From Myxococcota bacterium (GTDB lineage: Bacteria; Myxococcota_A; UBA9042; DTJE01), in assembly GCA_017994695.1 (NCBI GenBank), contig JAGOKF010000029.1:1-41178 (forward strand): 41,178 nucleotides of DNA, in the 5' to 3' direction. Below are positions 7,592 through 17,288 of the stretch, one piece after another (the first letter of the stretch is position 1; each line of letters opens with the position of its first letter). The notes below the pieces were generated by a model that worked only from the letters and a program-made list of their open reading frames with translations, was not told where the DNA came from and made no database searches. The position numbers and the translations under genes are program-made.

Positions 7592-9256
7592 ATGGACCGA
7601 CTGATCGAGTGCGTTCCGAACTTCAGCGAGGGCCGGGACCGGGGCATCATCGACGCCATCACCGCCGCGATGGAACGCGCGGGGGCCAAGGTGCTGGACG
7701 TCGAGATGGGGGCCGCGGCGAACCGCACCGTGGTGACGCTCGCCGGGACCCCGGAAACGGTCGTCGAGGCGGCGTTCGAGGGGATCCGGACGGCCGCCGA
7801 GCGGATCGACATGTCCCGCCATCACGGAGAGCACCCCCGACTGGGAGCCACCGACGTCTGTCCGCTGGTGCCGCTGCGGGGGGTCACCCTGGAGGAGTGC
7901 GCGGCCCTCGCCCGGTCCCTCGGGGAGCGGGTGGGCCGGGAACTGGGCATCCCGGTCTTCCTCTACGAGGCCGCCGCCAGCCGCCCGGAACGGGCCAGCC
8001 TGGCGGCCATCCGCCAGGGGGAGTACGAGGGTCTGGAGGCCCGGCTGAAGGACCCCGACTGGCAGCCCGACTTCGGCCCGGCCCGCTTCCTGCCCCGGAC
8101 CGGCGCCGTGGTGATCGGGGCCCGGCCGATCCTGATCGCGTACAACGTCAACCTGAACACCCGGGACCGGACCCTCGCCAGCCGCATCGCCGTCCGCATC
8201 CGGGAGGCCGGCGGCATCGCCCGGGGAACGGACGGGGAGCGCCTGCTGGACCCCGAGGGGCGTCCCGTGAAGGTGCCGGGGACCCTCCGGGCGGTCCGGG
8301 CCGTCGGGTGGGTGATCGACGAGTACGGCATCGCCCAGGTCAGCGTGAACCTGCTGGACCACCGGGTCACCCCCCTCCACGAGGTCTACGAGGAGGTCCG
8401 TCGCCAGGCCGCCGCCCTGGGAGTGATGGTGACCGGCAGCGAGGTGGTGGGACTGCTGCCGCTGGAGGCGCTGCTCGAGGCCGGGAGGCACTTCCTGGAA
8501 CAGCAGGGCGCATGCCCGGAGGCGCCGGAACCGGAACTGGTCCACATCGCGGTCCGGTCCCTGGGACTCCACGACGCCCGGCCCTTCGATCCCCAGCGCA
8601 AGGTGATCGAGTACCGGGTCCGGGAGGGGGACCAGCGGCTCACGGACCTCCCGGTGACGGAGTTCGTGCACCGGGTCTCTGGGGATGCTCCCACCCCGGG
8701 AGGAGGATCGGTCGCGGCCCTCTCCGGCGCCCTCGGGTCGGCCCTGGTGGCGATGGTCGGAAACCTGACCTGGCGCAGGCCCGAACGCAAGGAGGATCGG
8801 GCTGCCCTGGGCGGGCTCGCCCGGGAGGCCCAGGACCTGAAGGAACGGCTGCTTCGGGGCGTCCACGACGACAGCGCGGCCTTCGACGCCATCCTGGCGG
8901 CCCGGCGGCTCCCCCAGGGCACCGACGCCGAGAAGGCCGCCCGAGCCGAGGCGATCCGCCGGGCCGAGCAGCGGGCGGTCGAGGTCCCCTGGGAAACCCT
9001 CCAGGCCGCGGCCCGGGTGGCGGAACTGGCCGCCCAGGCCGTCGCCGTGGGCTACGAGCAGTGCCGGTCCGACGCGGGAGCCGCGGCGGCGATGGCCGTC
9101 GCGGCGGCCGAGGGGGCGGCCCTGAACGTCCGGATCAACCTGGTGGGCCGGACCGACCCCGAGGCCGAGTCCCTCCGCGGCCAGGCGACGGAAGCCCTGG
9201 CCAGGGCCAGGGAGGCCGGACGCTCGGCCCTGTCGGCCCTGGACGCGACCCTCTGA
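7592..9256 (+). CDS. ftcD: bifunctional glutamate formimidoyltransferase / formimidotetrahydrofolate cyclodeaminase
   Basis: Links histidine breakdown to one-carbon metabolism. The first half moves the formimino group from N-formimino-glutamate to tetrahydrofolate, the second releases ammonia to give 5,10-methenyl-tetrahydrofolate. The 554-residue length matches the fused enzyme. The N-terminal domain opens with LIECVPNFSEGRD and contains SRHHGEHPRLGATDVCP (around 72-88); its C-terminal subdomain contains VSVNLLDH. The cyclodeaminase domain begins near 350 with LPVTEFVHRVSGDAPTPGGGS and continues in a helical bundle. The start ATG follows GGGAGGACATC. It closes the same-strand run that begins with nnr. 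No hut genes are present in the window. It converges on the DUF2169 gene with 18 bases between the stops. Confidence 0.95.
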   Translation: MDRLIECVPNFSEGRDRGIIDAITAAMERAGAKVLDVEMGAAANRTVVTLAGTPETVVEAAFEGIRTAAERIDMSRHHGEHPRLGATDVCPLVPLRGVTLEECAALARSLGERVGRELGIPVFLYEAAASRPERASLAAIRQGEYEGLEARLKDPDWQPDFGPARFLPRTGAVVIGARPILIAYNVNLNTRDRTLASRIAVRIREAGGIARGTDGERLLDPEGRPVKVPGTLRAVRAVGWVIDEYGIAQVSVNLLDHRVTPLHEVYEEVRRQAAALGVMVTGSEVVGLLPLEALLEAGRHFLEQQGACPEAPEPELVHIAVRSLGLHDARPFDPQRKVIEYRVREGDQRLTDLPVTEFVHRVSGDAPTPGGGSVAALSGALGSALVAMVGNLTWRRPERKEDRAALGGLAREAQDLKERLLRGVHDDSAAFDAILAARRLPQGTDAEKAARAEAIRRAEQRAVEVPWETLQAAARVAELAAQAVAVGYEQCRSDAGAAAAMAVAAAEGAALNVRINLVGRTDPEAESLRGQATEALARAREAGRSALSALDATL

Positions 9257-9274
9257 TTTCCTTGCAGTCCGTGG

Positions 9275-10483
9275 TCACAACGCGCGGGTCCGGCCGTCCT
9301 CCTCCCGGAGGGCCTCGCCGTTCCCGTCGGTTCCCCTTCCGCCCTCGGTGGTCACGGACCAGGGCCGGGCCAGGAACGCCTCCCCTGCCTCGGGGGACTC
9401 CAGGACCAGCCTTCCCCGGAAGGTCAGTTCCAGGCGCGAGGATTCCGCGTCGAAGATCAGCGTGTCCAGCGCCACCGGGACCTCCCGGGCCTCGGTTCCC
9501 TCGCCGATCACGACCCGAGGCCGGACCCCGGGCAGATTGAAGGACAGGTACCCGCCGGGGGTCAGGTTCCGGAGCAGGAACACCTCGTCCCCCTCCAGGC
9601 GCGGGAAGACCAGGCCGGGAGCGCCGCACTGGAAGAACTCCGGGGCCAGCAGCGGCGGTTCGTAGGTCCGCAGCATCTCGATCGCCTGGGCATCCGCCTG
9701 GGGGTCCAGGGCATCGGCCTGGGCCCGCACCAGGTCCCGCACCCTCGGCGCGTCCCAGGGCGGCACCCCGGCATAGGCCGCCCGGGGATACCACGCCCGG
9801 CCATAGGGGCTCAGGATCGCCGCCCAGGGAACCGTGTCAGGCGCCCCCATGTCCTGGACCAGCGTCCCAGGCGTCAGCAGCCGCTCCGGGTCCTCGATCT
9901 GCGGCAGCGGCAGCCCGTCCAGGCCCTCGGGGGAGTTCTGGACACAGTAGCCCCGCCCGAAGGGATTCGTCGGGCAGGGGATGTCCATCACGGTGTCCGT
10001 GCCCGGCACGCGGAACCGCGCGGTGCCTCCGTAGGCCATCGTCGGGGTCACCGGGACCTTGCGCACGGGATCGGGGTCCGTGAAGCGCGGCAGGTCCTCC
10101 ACCGGCTTCTTCAGCGACGGGTTGGCGGGACCCCGGTACACCGCCTGCCGGGGCCCGAAGATTCGCAGCACCCTGCGGTGGCGCCCGATGCCCACCTCGA
10201 CGTCGAAGGACGGCACGGCCTTCCCCTCGGGAGCATGGGCGGTGGCCAGCACCACCACGTCCGCCCGGTCCTTCCGGAAGACCAGGTCCGACTCGGCCCG
10301 CAGGGGGACCACGGCAGGGTCCTCGCCTTCCCAGGGGACGTCCGCCTCCCGGATCGCCGCCGGTTCCGCATCGGGCCGGGGAATGCGGTCCTCGCCGACC
10401 CGGAACGCGGCCTTCGCGATCACCACCCCGAGGGGAGCCCCATCCAGGTCCACCGCACAGAACCGGAAGGTCGTCCAGTCCAC
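9275..10483 (-). CDS. DUF2169-domain protein, contractile-injection accessory
   Basis: A 402-residue cytoplasmic protein of the DUF2169 family, which in other bacteria is found beside type VI secretion spike, PAAR and effector genes and is thought to help load effectors. The diagnostic features are the opening FRFCAVDLDGAPLGVVIAKAAF, the DVVVLATAHAP segment near residue 75, the NPFGRGYC motif near 172, and the GAPDTVPWAAILSPYGRAWYPR region near 215. The start follows an AGGAATC-type site. It lies 31 bases downstream of the spike gene on the same strand, so the two probably form one transcript from the promoter at 11343-11372. No sheath, tube, ClpV or membrane-complex gene is in view. Function in this organism is inferred from family context. 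Confidence 0.85.
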   Translation of the reverse strand: MDWTTFRFCAVDLDGAPLGVVIAKAAFRVGEDRIPRPDAEPAAIREADVPWEGEDPAVVPLRAESDLVFRKDRADVVVLATAHAPEGKAVPSFDVEVGIGRHRRVLRIFGPRQAVYRGPANPSLKKPVEDLPRFTDPDPVRKVPVTPTMAYGGTARFRVPGTDTVMDIPCPTNPFGRGYCVQNSPEGLDGLPLPQIEDPERLLTPGTLVQDMGAPDTVPWAAILSPYGRAWYPRAAYAGVPPWDAPRVRDLVRAQADALDPQADAQAIEMLRTYEPPLLAPEFFQCGAPGLVFPRLEGDEVFLLRNLTPGGYLSFNLPGVRPRVVIGEGTEAREVPVALDTLIFDAESSRLELTFRGRLVLESPEAGEAFLARPWSVTTEGGRGTDGNGEALREEDGRTRAL

Positions 10484-10514
10484 CGATTCCTCCGTTCCCG
10501 ACCTCCCGCGACCG

Positions 10515-11309
10515 TCAGTTGATGTTCACCACCGACCCCTTGATCGTCATCGACGACGACGACTTGATGTCCGCGGTGGCCGACGACTCCACCTTCATCG
10601 CGCTCCCGGACTTGATGGTGGTGGTGCTGGAGGACTGGGTGACCAGCGTCTTGCAGTCGATCTTCACCTCGCCGTTGGGGGCGGAAATCAGCACGTTCCC
10701 CTTGGCGCTCTTCACCTCGATCCGCTGGTTCGTCGAGTCGATCAGGACGTAGTTCTCCTGCTTCCGGTCGTAGATCTCGATCTTCTCGGCTCCGCTGGAA
10801 TGGTCCAGCACGATGAAGTGCCCGTCCCGGGACTTGTGCCCCTTGGCCGCGTTGCCCTTCCCGATCTTGGTCTGCAGCACGATGCGTTCCTTGCCCTCCT
10901 CGTCCACGAACTGGATCACGTGCCCGGACCGGCTGAAGAACGTGCGGAAGTTGTTCTTGCCGCCCTGGCTCTTGTTGTCGTGGATGGCCTTGTCCACGGG
11001 GCTCCAGAGGGACCCCAGGACGAAGGGGCGCCGCAGGTCGCCGTGCTCGAAGGCGACCAGCACCTCGTCGTCCACCTCGGGAAGGCAGAAGAAGCCCCGG
11101 TCCGGCCCGGCCATCGGCGTCGCGATGCGGCACCAGGACGACAGGAAATCCTCCTTGTCCGGGGCGTTGGTGTAGGACCCCTTCTCCCGGACCCAGGGGA
11201 ACTTCACCTTGACCCGGTAGAGTCCCTCCGGGTCCTTGTTGTCCACGACGATGCCGATGACGACCCCGTAGATCCGGTTGACCGGAGGTGCGGAGGAGAC
11301 CGGGTCCAT
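10515..11309 (-). CDS. gp5/VgrG-type spike protein (phage baseplate V-like)
   Basis: A 264-residue trimeric-spike candidate. The N-terminal 110 residues form the OB-fold of phage gp5 and VgrG: IYGVVIGIVVDNKDPEGLYRVKVKFPW, then SSWCRIATPMAG, GFFCLPEVDDEVLVAFEHGD and RPFVLGSLW. The rest is a repetitive, serine- and threonine-rich beta-helix needle ending in SVVNIN. The gp27-like hub domain that occupies the first half of ordinary VgrG proteins is absent, so it is the minimal spike form seen in phage tails and in some extracellular injection systems. It is the first gene of a two-gene unit with the DUF2169 gene. No toxin domain is fused to its end. Confidence 0.87.
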   Translation of the reverse strand: MDPVSSAPPVNRIYGVVIGIVVDNKDPEGLYRVKVKFPWVREKGSYTNAPDKEDFLSSWCRIATPMAGPDRGFFCLPEVDDEVLVAFEHGDLRRPFVLGSLWSPVDKAIHDNKSQGGKNNFRTFFSRSGHVIQFVDEEGKERIVLQTKIGKGNAAKGHKSRDGHFIVLDHSSGAEKIEIYDRKQENYVLIDSTNQRIEVKSAKGNVLISAPNGEVKIDCKTLVTQSSSTTTIKSGSAMKVESSATADIKSSSSMTIKGSVVNIN

Positions 11310-11342
11310 GAACGACCTCCTGCATGGCCAGCGACAAGCGGC

Positions 11343-11372
11343 ATGATAGCGTCAGATGGGGACTCTTGTCCA
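11343..11372 (-). promoter_or_regulatory. promoter of the spike-DUF2169 unit
   Basis: Minus strand TGGACA (11372-11367), 18 bases, TATCAT (11348-11343). Both hexamers match the sigma70 consensus at five of six positions. The transcript would start near 11336 and reach the spike gene start at 11309. Confidence 0.6.
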
Positions 11373-11437
11373 TTGCCCCTCCTGTTCCCACCGCCCCTTC
11401 CGCGCTAGAGTCCGGCGGTGCCTGAAGGAGGAAGGCG

Positions 11438-13702
11438 ATGACGCGACCGGACCGCAACGCCCTGGGATGGGCCCTCGTCTGGCTGGGACTGGCCTGCACG
11501 GCGGGATGCGCCGCGCAGACGAAGGACCTCGTCTGCGAGCCCGACGCCTCCGTCCCCTGCACCGGCCCCGACGGGTGCGCGGGCCTGCAGCGCTGCCGGC
11601 ACGACGGACAGGGCTTCTACGGCGAATGCCAGTGCGGCGGCGGGGACGTCGTGCAGATCTGCTCCCCGGGGGAATGGACCCCCTGCCGGGGGGACGACCA
11701 GTGCCCCGCCCGGCAGCGGTGCAACGACCTCGGGACCGGCTTCGGCCCGTGCGTCTGCCTGTCGGACCTCGACGACGGACCCGCGGACGCGGCGGAACCC
11801 GACGTGCAGGAACCGCCGGACGTCCCGCCGGAAACCGTCGAGGATGCCCCCCCGATCGAGGATGCCGGGCCCGACCTGCCACCGCCCCGCCAGGAACCCC
11901 GGGCGCGGATCCTCTACGACCACCGGTCCACCCCCATCGAGGGCTTCTTCCCGTGGGATCTCCACCTGGACCCCGACGGGGCGATCCGGGTGGACGAGGC
12001 CGACCGGTCCAACGCGAACCTCCCCCTGATGGCCGAGGGCCCCTACCCGCCCCGGCTGGCGGTCGTCCACGGCTTCGCGACCTACGCCCCCATCGCCTTC
12101 CAGGCCAGCGTGCCCCTGGATCCCTCCTCCCTCCCGGGGTCCCTCGAGGACTCGGTCGCCCCGGACGCCTCGGTGCGCCTCTATGCCCTGGACGATGCCG
12201 GGCGCCCCGCGACCCGGGTGCCATTCCTGTCCGCCTGGCTTCCCTACCCCGACGACGAGGCCTGGGTGGTGCGCCTGCTGCCGGCCCGTCCGCTTCCGGG
12301 GAAGCGCTACCTGGTCGCGGTCACCGGGGCCCTGAAGGCCGCCGACGGCACGCCCCTGGAGCCCGCCAACGGCTTCCTGCACGTCCTGGGCACGGAGCCC
12401 ATCCCCGCCGACACCCCCCCTTCCCGCCGGACCCTCATCGAGGAGGAACGCGCCCGGATCCTGCCGGCGCTCCAGGCCCTGCCGGACCGGGAATCCGTCG
12501 TCGCCGCCGCCACCTTCACCACCGCCCATGCCTTCCGGGACGGGGAGGAACTCCGGGAACTGTTCGCCCGGTTCCTCCGGGACACCGATCGACCCCCGGT
12601 CACCTGGGACGTGGACCTGGACGACGACGGACAGCCGGACCTCATCCGGGACGGCCGCCTGGACGACTGCCCGATGCCCGCGGACCGGATGCCCCTGGCC
12701 CTGAAGGGGATCTTCCACCCCTGGAACCTCACCGGGGAGGACGGGATCTGGCACCGTCGTCCAGACGGGACCTTCGAGGAATTCCCCCCGGACCGGGTGG
12801 ACTTCCGGCTGATGGTCCCGGCCGGTTCGGGCCCCTTCCCGGTGGTGATGGTCCAGCACGGCATCGCCTCGAGCCAGCGGGCGATGTGCATCATCGCCCG
12901 GGAACTGGTCGAGCAGGGGATCGCGGTCCTGCGCTTCGACTGGCCCCGGCACGGGAGCCGGGGAAAGGGGACCGAGCCTCTTTCCTGGGGCTACGCCTTC
13001 CTGCCCGTGGACGACCCCCTGAAGATCCGGGAGAACTTCCGCCAGGCGGCCCTGGACGTGGCCTCGGCGACCCTGCTGCTGGACGGCCTCGCGGGGGACC
13101 CGGCCCTCTTTCCCCCCGAGGGCCCCGGCCTGGACGTCCGGGAAGTCGGGTACGTGGGGCACAGCCTCGGCAGCATCATCGGCCTTCTGGCCCTGCCCTT
13201 CGTGCCCCGGATCTCCGCGTTCGTGTGCAACGTCGGGGGCATCGGCCTCTTCCACCTGGTGGATCTCTACGTCCAGCGGGCCTTCGGCGACGTCTTCCTG
13301 GCCCACGGCTACCTGAACAGCGCCGAGCACGGGATCTGGGCCGGAGACGCCATCGCCTACGCCGATGCTCTCTGGGACGGCTACTTCCGGCCCGAGGGGA
13401 ACCGGGTGCGGATGCTGGTCCAGGAGGTGATCGACGACGACACCGTGTCCAACGCCTCCACCGAGACGCTGGCCCGGGCGATGGACCTGACCCTGGTGGG
13501 CCCCGAGTACCGGCCCATCCCCGGCATCCTCCCGAGCGCCGGGGAGCCCCCCGAGTCGGGCATCTGCCAGTTCGAACCGGCGGTCCACGGCGACTTCCTG
13601 AACACCAACGGCGCCGACGGCCACCGGATGCGGGACCAGGCCATCCACTGGATGGCCACCTTCTTCCACCAGGGCCGCGCCGAGATCCGGATCCCTGAGT
13701 AG
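11438..13702 (+). CDS. large lipase/esterase-like lipoprotein with cysteine-rich N-terminus
   Basis: A 754-residue exported protein. The signal peptide ends in a lipobox (CTAGC, lipidated cysteine about residue 25). Residues 30-110 hold two cysteine-rich repeats of the C-DxxVPCTGPDGCAGLQRC type, followed by an acidic, proline-rich linker to about 165. The rest resembles secreted bacterial lipases of the virulence-factor-lipase type: an N-terminal sandwich-like region starting ILYDHRSTPIEGFFPWDLHLD, then an alpha/beta-hydrolase core with VVMVQHGIASSQ (oxyanion region, about 470) and the nucleophile elbow GHSLG (serine about 576). An EF-hand-like DVDLDDDGQPD lies near 390. The start follows GGAGGAAGGCG. 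The substrate is unknown; surface location is inferred from the lipobox. Confidence 0.85.
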   Translation: MTRPDRNALGWALVWLGLACTAGCAAQTKDLVCEPDASVPCTGPDGCAGLQRCRHDGQGFYGECQCGGGDVVQICSPGEWTPCRGDDQCPARQRCNDLGTGFGPCVCLSDLDDGPADAAEPDVQEPPDVPPETVEDAPPIEDAGPDLPPPRQEPRARILYDHRSTPIEGFFPWDLHLDPDGAIRVDEADRSNANLPLMAEGPYPPRLAVVHGFATYAPIAFQASVPLDPSSLPGSLEDSVAPDASVRLYALDDAGRPATRVPFLSAWLPYPDDEAWVVRLLPARPLPGKRYLVAVTGALKAADGTPLEPANGFLHVLGTEPIPADTPPSRRTLIEEERARILPALQALPDRESVVAAATFTTAHAFRDGEELRELFARFLRDTDRPPVTWDVDLDDDGQPDLIRDGRLDDCPMPADRMPLALKGIFHPWNLTGEDGIWHRRPDGTFEEFPPDRVDFRLMVPAGSGPFPVVMVQHGIASSQRAMCIIARELVEQGIAVLRFDWPRHGSRGKGTEPLSWGYAFLPVDDPLKIRENFRQAALDVASATLLLDGLAGDPALFPPEGPGLDVREVGYVGHSLGSIIGLLALPFVPRISAFVCNVGGIGLFHLVDLYVQRAFGDVFLAHGYLNSAEHGIWAGDAIAYADALWDGYFRPEGNRVRMLVQEVIDDDTVSNASTETLARAMDLTLVGPEYRPIPGILPSAGEPPESGICQFEPAVHGDFLNTNGADGHRMRDQAIHWMATFFHQGRAEIRIPE

Positions 13703-13734
13703 CCCTTTCCGGCGCCGTTTTTGCGGAAAATCCG

Positions 13735-13764
13735 TTGACATCCCGGAATCACGGGTCCTAGACT
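13735..13764 (+). promoter_or_regulatory. promoter of the succinate dehydrogenase operon
   Basis: TTGACA (13735-13740), an 18-base spacer, then TAGACT (13759-13764); transcription would start near 13771, about 64 bases before sdhC. A CCCG/CGGG inverted repeat lies in the spacer and could be a regulator site. Confidence 0.65.
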
Positions 13765-13834
13765 GCCTTCCATCCCGTCGGGCGGTCCCTGTTGTTCCCG
13801 CTGGCGGGGCCTTCTCCTGAACGAGGGATCGATC

Positions 13835-14503
13835 ATGTCGGCACTGGGTTCCTGGTGGTCCTCGAGTCCGGGAAAGAAGATGGTGATGGCCATCACGGGC
13901 CTGATCCTCTTCGCCTACGTGTTCGTCCACATGCTGGGCAACCTGCAGATCTTCGCCCCGAACGGCCGGGAGATGATCAACCAGTACGGGGCCTTCCTGC
14001 ACTCGGACCGCGCCGCCCCGCTGCTCTGGGGGACGCGGCTGGTGCTGCTGGCCTGCGTGGTCCTGCACCTCTGGTCGGCCCTGGTGCTGACCGTCCGTTC
14101 CTTCAAGGCCCGCCCCAAGGGATACCGGGTCCGGCGCTACCGGGAGGCCACCTACGAGGCCCGGACGATGATCTGGACCGGGCCGATCATCGCCGCCTTC
14201 GTGGTCTTCCACCTGCTGCACCTGACCGTGGGCAACACCGGACTGCCGTTCGTCCACCTGGACGCCCATGCCAACGTGGTGAACGGCTTCCGGGTCCCCT
14301 GGGTGGCGGTGACCTACATGGTCGCCGTGGTGATGCTGCTGCTGCACTTCCGCCACGGCCTCTGGTCCTGGTTCCAGACCGTGGGCTGGTCCCATCCGGC
14401 CCATGACGGCCTGCGTCGGACCCTGGCGAACCTGCTGACCGCCATCGTCGTCCTGGGCGACCTCTCCATCCCCATCTCGGTCCTGGCCGGGTGGGTCCGA
14501 TAG
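13835..14503 (+). CDS. sdhC: succinate dehydrogenase / fumarate reductase cytochrome b subunit
   Basis: Membrane anchor of complex II, 222 residues with five hydrophobic segments. It belongs to the single-anchor, di-haem cytochrome b558 type (Wolinella, Bacteroides and deltaproteobacterial enzymes), not to the SdhC plus SdhD pair. Candidate haem ligands are histidines in YVFVHMLGN (near 30), VVLHLWSA (near 74), [10 protein letters not shown] (near 129) and LLLHFRHG (near 170). It is the first gene of the operon; its stop lies 14 bases before the flavoprotein start, with the next ribosome binding site in between. Confidence 0.93.
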   Translation: MSALGSWWSSSPGKKMVMAITGLILFAYVFVHMLGNLQIFAPNGREMINQYGAFLHSDRAAPLLWGTRLVLLACVVLHLWSALVLTVRSFKARPKGYRVRRYREATYEARTMIWTGPIIAAFVVFHLLHLTVGNTGLPFVHLDAHANVVNGFRVPWVAVTYMVAVVMLLLHFRHGLWSWFQTVGWSHPAHDGLRRTLANLLTAIVVLGDLSIPISVLAGWVR

Positions 14504-14517
14504 TGCAGGAGGCGAAC

Positions 14518-16431
14518 ATGAAACTGGACCCGCGCATCCCCTCCGGTCCCATCGAGAGCAAGTGGACCCGCCGCCGGAACGAGGCGGCCCTGGTCAGCCC
14601 CGCCAACAAGAAGAAATCGACGATCCTGGTGGTGGGCACCGGTCTCGCCGGGGCCTCGGCCGCCTCGACGCTGGGAGACCTGGGCTACCAGGTGAAGGTC
14701 TTCACCTACCACGACAGCGCCCGACGAGCCCATTCCATCGCCGCCCAGGGGGGCATCAACGCCGCCAAGAACTACCAGTACGATGGCGACGGCATCTACC
14801 GCCTGTTCTACGAAACCCTGAAGGGCGGGGACTTCCGGGCCCGGGAGGCGAACGTCTATCGCCTCGCCGAGGTCAGCGGCGCCATCATCGACCAGTGCGT
14901 GGCCCAGGGGGTCCCCTTCGCGCGGGAGTACGGCGGCTACCTGGCCAACCGGTCCTTCGGCGGCGCCCAGGTCTCCCGGACCTTCTACGCCCGGGGCCAG
15001 ACGGGCCAGCAACTGCTCCTTGGGGCCTACAGCGCCCTGGCCCGGACCGTGGGGGCCGGGGCGGTCCAGTTGTTCACCCGGAAGGAGATGGTGGACCTGG
15101 TGGTGGTGGACGGCCGCGCCCGGGGCATCATCACCCGGGACCTGGTGACCGGGGAGTTCGAGGCCCACGCGGGGGAGGCCGTGCTGCTGTGCACCGGCGG
15201 CTACAGCAACCTCTACTACCTGTCCACCAACGCGAAGAACTGCAATGTCAGCGCCGCCTACCGGGCCTATCGCCGGGGGGCCGCCTTCGCGAACCCCTGC
15301 TACACCCAGATCCACCCGACCTGCATCCCGGTGGCCGGGGACTACCAGTCGAAACTGACCCTGATGTCCGAGTCCCTGCGCAACGACGGGCGGATCTGGG
15401 TGCCGAAGAAGGCCGGCGACCAGCGGGAACCGGACCAGATCCCCGAGGAGGAGCGGGACTACTACCTGGAGCGGATGTACCCCTCCTATGGCAACCTCGC
15501 CCCCCGGGACATCAGCAGCCGCGCCGCGAAGCGCATGTGCGACGAGGGACGGGGCGTGGGACCCGGCGGGCGGGGCGTGTACCTGGACTTCCGGGACAGC
15601 CTCAAGCGCCTGGGCCGGGCGGTGATCGAGGAGCGCTACGGCAACCTCTTCGAGATGTACGAGCGGATCACCGGGGAGGACCCCTACGGGCGGCCCATGC
15701 GGATCTACCCGGCGCTCCACTACACGATGGGCGGGCTCTGGGTCGATTACGACCTGATGAGCAACCTCCCGGGCCTCTTCGTGCTGGGCGAGGCCAACTT
15801 CAGCGATCACGGGGCGAACCGCCTCGGGGCCTCGGCGCTGATGCAGGGCCTGGCGGACGGCTACTTCGTGATCCCGGTGACCGTCGGGGACTACCTGGCC
15901 AACAGCCGCCTCCCGAAGGTCGCCCCGGATCGCCCGGAGTTCCAGGAGGCCAAGGAGGGGTCCCGGGACCTGTTCCGGCGCCTGCTGGCGGTCCGGGGGA
16001 GCCGCAGCGTGGACTCCCTGCACCGGGAACTGGGCCTCACGATGTGGGAGCACGTGGGCATGGCCCGAACCCGGGAGTCCCTGACCACGGCCATCCAGAA
16101 GATCCGCCGGATCCGGGAGGCCTTCTGGAACGACGTGCGGGTTCCCGGCGACGCGGCGGACCTGAACCAGGAACTGGAGAAGGCGGCCCGGGTGGCGGAC
16201 TACATGGAGTTCGCGGAACTGCTGGCCCGGGACGCCCTGGAGCGGGAGGAATCCTGCGGCGGGCATTTCCGGGAGGAGTTCCAGACCGAGGACGGCGAGG
16301 CGAAGCGGGACGACGAGCGCTTCTGCCACGTGGCCGCCTGGGAGTACGCCGGGCCGGGGAAGGACCCGGTGCGCCACGTCGAGCCGCTGTCCTTCGAGGT
16401 CGTCCACCTCGCCCAGAGGAGCTACAAATGA
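14518..16431 (+). CDS. sdhA: succinate dehydrogenase / fumarate reductase flavoprotein subunit
   Basis: Catalytic subunit of complex II, oxidising succinate to fumarate, 637 residues. The FAD-binding Rossmann motif is [10 protein letters not shown] (40-49). The histidine that carries covalent FAD is in [14 protein letters not shown] (H73). The active-site region [13 protein letters not shown] lies near 401, and the second FAD-contact segment [21 protein letters not shown] near 423. The C-terminal helical domain is intact. The start at ATG 14518 follows AGGAGGCGAAC; an in-frame upstream ATG at 14491 lies inside sdhC. The last codon overlaps sdhB (ATGA). Its sequence style is that of the Bacteroides/deltaproteobacterial clade. 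Confidence 0.96.
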   Translation: MKLDPRIPSGPIESKWTRRRNEAALVSPANKKKSTILVVGTGLAGASAASTLGDLGYQVKVFTYHDSARRAHSIAAQGGINAAKNYQYDGDGIYRLFYETLKGGDFRAREANVYRLAEVSGAIIDQCVAQGVPFAREYGGYLANRSFGGAQVSRTFYARGQTGQQLLLGAYSALARTVGAGAVQLFTRKEMVDLVVVDGRARGIITRDLVTGEFEAHAGEAVLLCTGGYSNLYYLSTNAKNCNVSAAYRAYRRGAAFANPCYTQIHPTCIPVAGDYQSKLTLMSESLRNDGRIWVPKKAGDQREPDQIPEEERDYYLERMYPSYGNLAPRDISSRAAKRMCDEGRGVGPGGRGVYLDFRDSLKRLGRAVIEERYGNLFEMYERITGEDPYGRPMRIYPALHYTMGGLWVDYDLMSNLPGLFVLGEANFSDHGANRLGASALMQGLADGYFVIPVTVGDYLANSRLPKVAPDRPEFQEAKEGSRDLFRRLLAVRGSRSVDSLHRELGLTMWEHVGMARTRESLTTAIQKIRRIREAFWNDVRVPGDAADLNQELEKAARVADYMEFAELLARDALEREESCGGHFREEFQTEDGEAKRDDERFCHVAAWEYAGPGKDPVRHVEPLSFEVVHLAQRSYK

Positions 16432-17207
16432 ACCTGACTCTTCACATCTGGCGGCAGAAGTCCAAGGGGGACGAGGGGCGCTTCCAGCGCTACGAGCTGA
16501 AGGGCATCTCCGAGCACATGTCCTTCCTGGAGATGCTGGACGTCCTGAACGAGGAACTCATCGGGAAGGGGGAGGAGCCGGTCCACTTCGAGCACGACTG
16601 CCGGGAGGGCATCTGCGGGTGCTGCGGGGCGGTCGTGAACGGCACGCCCCACGGCCCGCGGCCGGGCACCACGCTGTGCCAGTTGCACATGCGCTTCTTC
16701 CGGGACGGCGACCAGATCGTGATCGAGCCCTTCCGGTCGGCGGCCTTCCCGGTCCTGAAGGACCTCGTCGTGGACCGGTCGGCCCTGGACCGGATCATCC
16801 AGGCCGGAGGCTTCATCACGGTCCGCACCGGCAACGCACCCGACGCCAGCGCCATCCCCGTCCCGAAGCCGGCGGCCGAACTGGCGATGGACGCCGCCGA
16901 GTGCATCGGCTGCGGGGCCTGCGTGGCCGCCTGTCCCAACGGTTCCGCGTCGCTGTTCGTGTCGGCGAAACTGTCCCACCTGGGCCTGCTGCCCCAGGGG
17001 CAGCCCGAGCGGCTCCAGCGGGCCCTGTCGATGATCCGGGCCAGCGAGGCCGAGGGATTCGGCCACTGCACCAACTACGGCGAGTGCGAGGCGGTCTGTC
17101 CGAAGCGCATCAGCATCCGGCACATCGCCCGGGCGAACCGGGACTTCCACAAGGCCTCCTTCGCCCTCTGGTCCGGGTCCGGCGGGAAGGCCGCCACGTC
17201 CTCCTGA
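16428..17207 (+). CDS. sdhB: succinate dehydrogenase / fumarate reductase iron-sulfur subunit
   Basis: Electron-transfer subunit of complex II, 259 residues. All three cluster sites are visible: the [2Fe-2S] ferredoxin site CREGICGCC with a partner cysteine in TTLC (residues 56-84), the [4Fe-4S] site [13 protein letters not shown] (about 159-171), and the [3Fe-4S] site with [15 protein letters not shown] (about 213-227). A glycine-cysteine-cysteine replaces the more usual glycine-serine-cysteine in the first site. The start overlaps the sdhA stop, so the two are translationally coupled. It is the last gene of the operon; 81 bases separate it from ppa. Confidence 0.95.
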   Translation: MNLTLHIWRQKSKGDEGRFQRYELKGISEHMSFLEMLDVLNEELIGKGEEPVHFEHDCREGICGCCGAVVNGTPHGPRPGTTLCQLHMRFFRDGDQIVIEPFRSAAFPVLKDLVVDRSALDRIIQAGGFITVRTGNAPDASAIPVPKPAAELAMDAAECIGCGACVAACPNGSASLFVSAKLSHLGLLPQGQPERLQRALSMIRASEAEGFGHCTNYGECEAVCPKRISIRHIARANRDFHKASFALWSGSGGKAATSS

Positions 17208-17232
17208 TTGGCCGCAGGCCGCCAGGATCCCC

Positions 17233-17261
17233 TTGACGAGCGCCTCCCCTGGCATCATCCT
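17233..17261 (+). promoter_or_regulatory. candidate promoter of ppa
   Basis: TTGACG (17233-17238), 17 bases, CATCCT (17256-17261). The -35 is good, the -10 matches at three positions only. A start near 17268 would give a leader of about 20 bases. Confidence 0.35.
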
Positions 17262-17288
17262 TGCGGCGCATCTCGCGGGAGTTCCCCC

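Noticed and set aside
13703-13734. Terminator after the lipase-like gene
   Set aside because: CGGCGCCG is followed by TTTTT but cannot form a hairpin with a proper loop; the alternative TTTCCG/CGGAAA pairing is weak.
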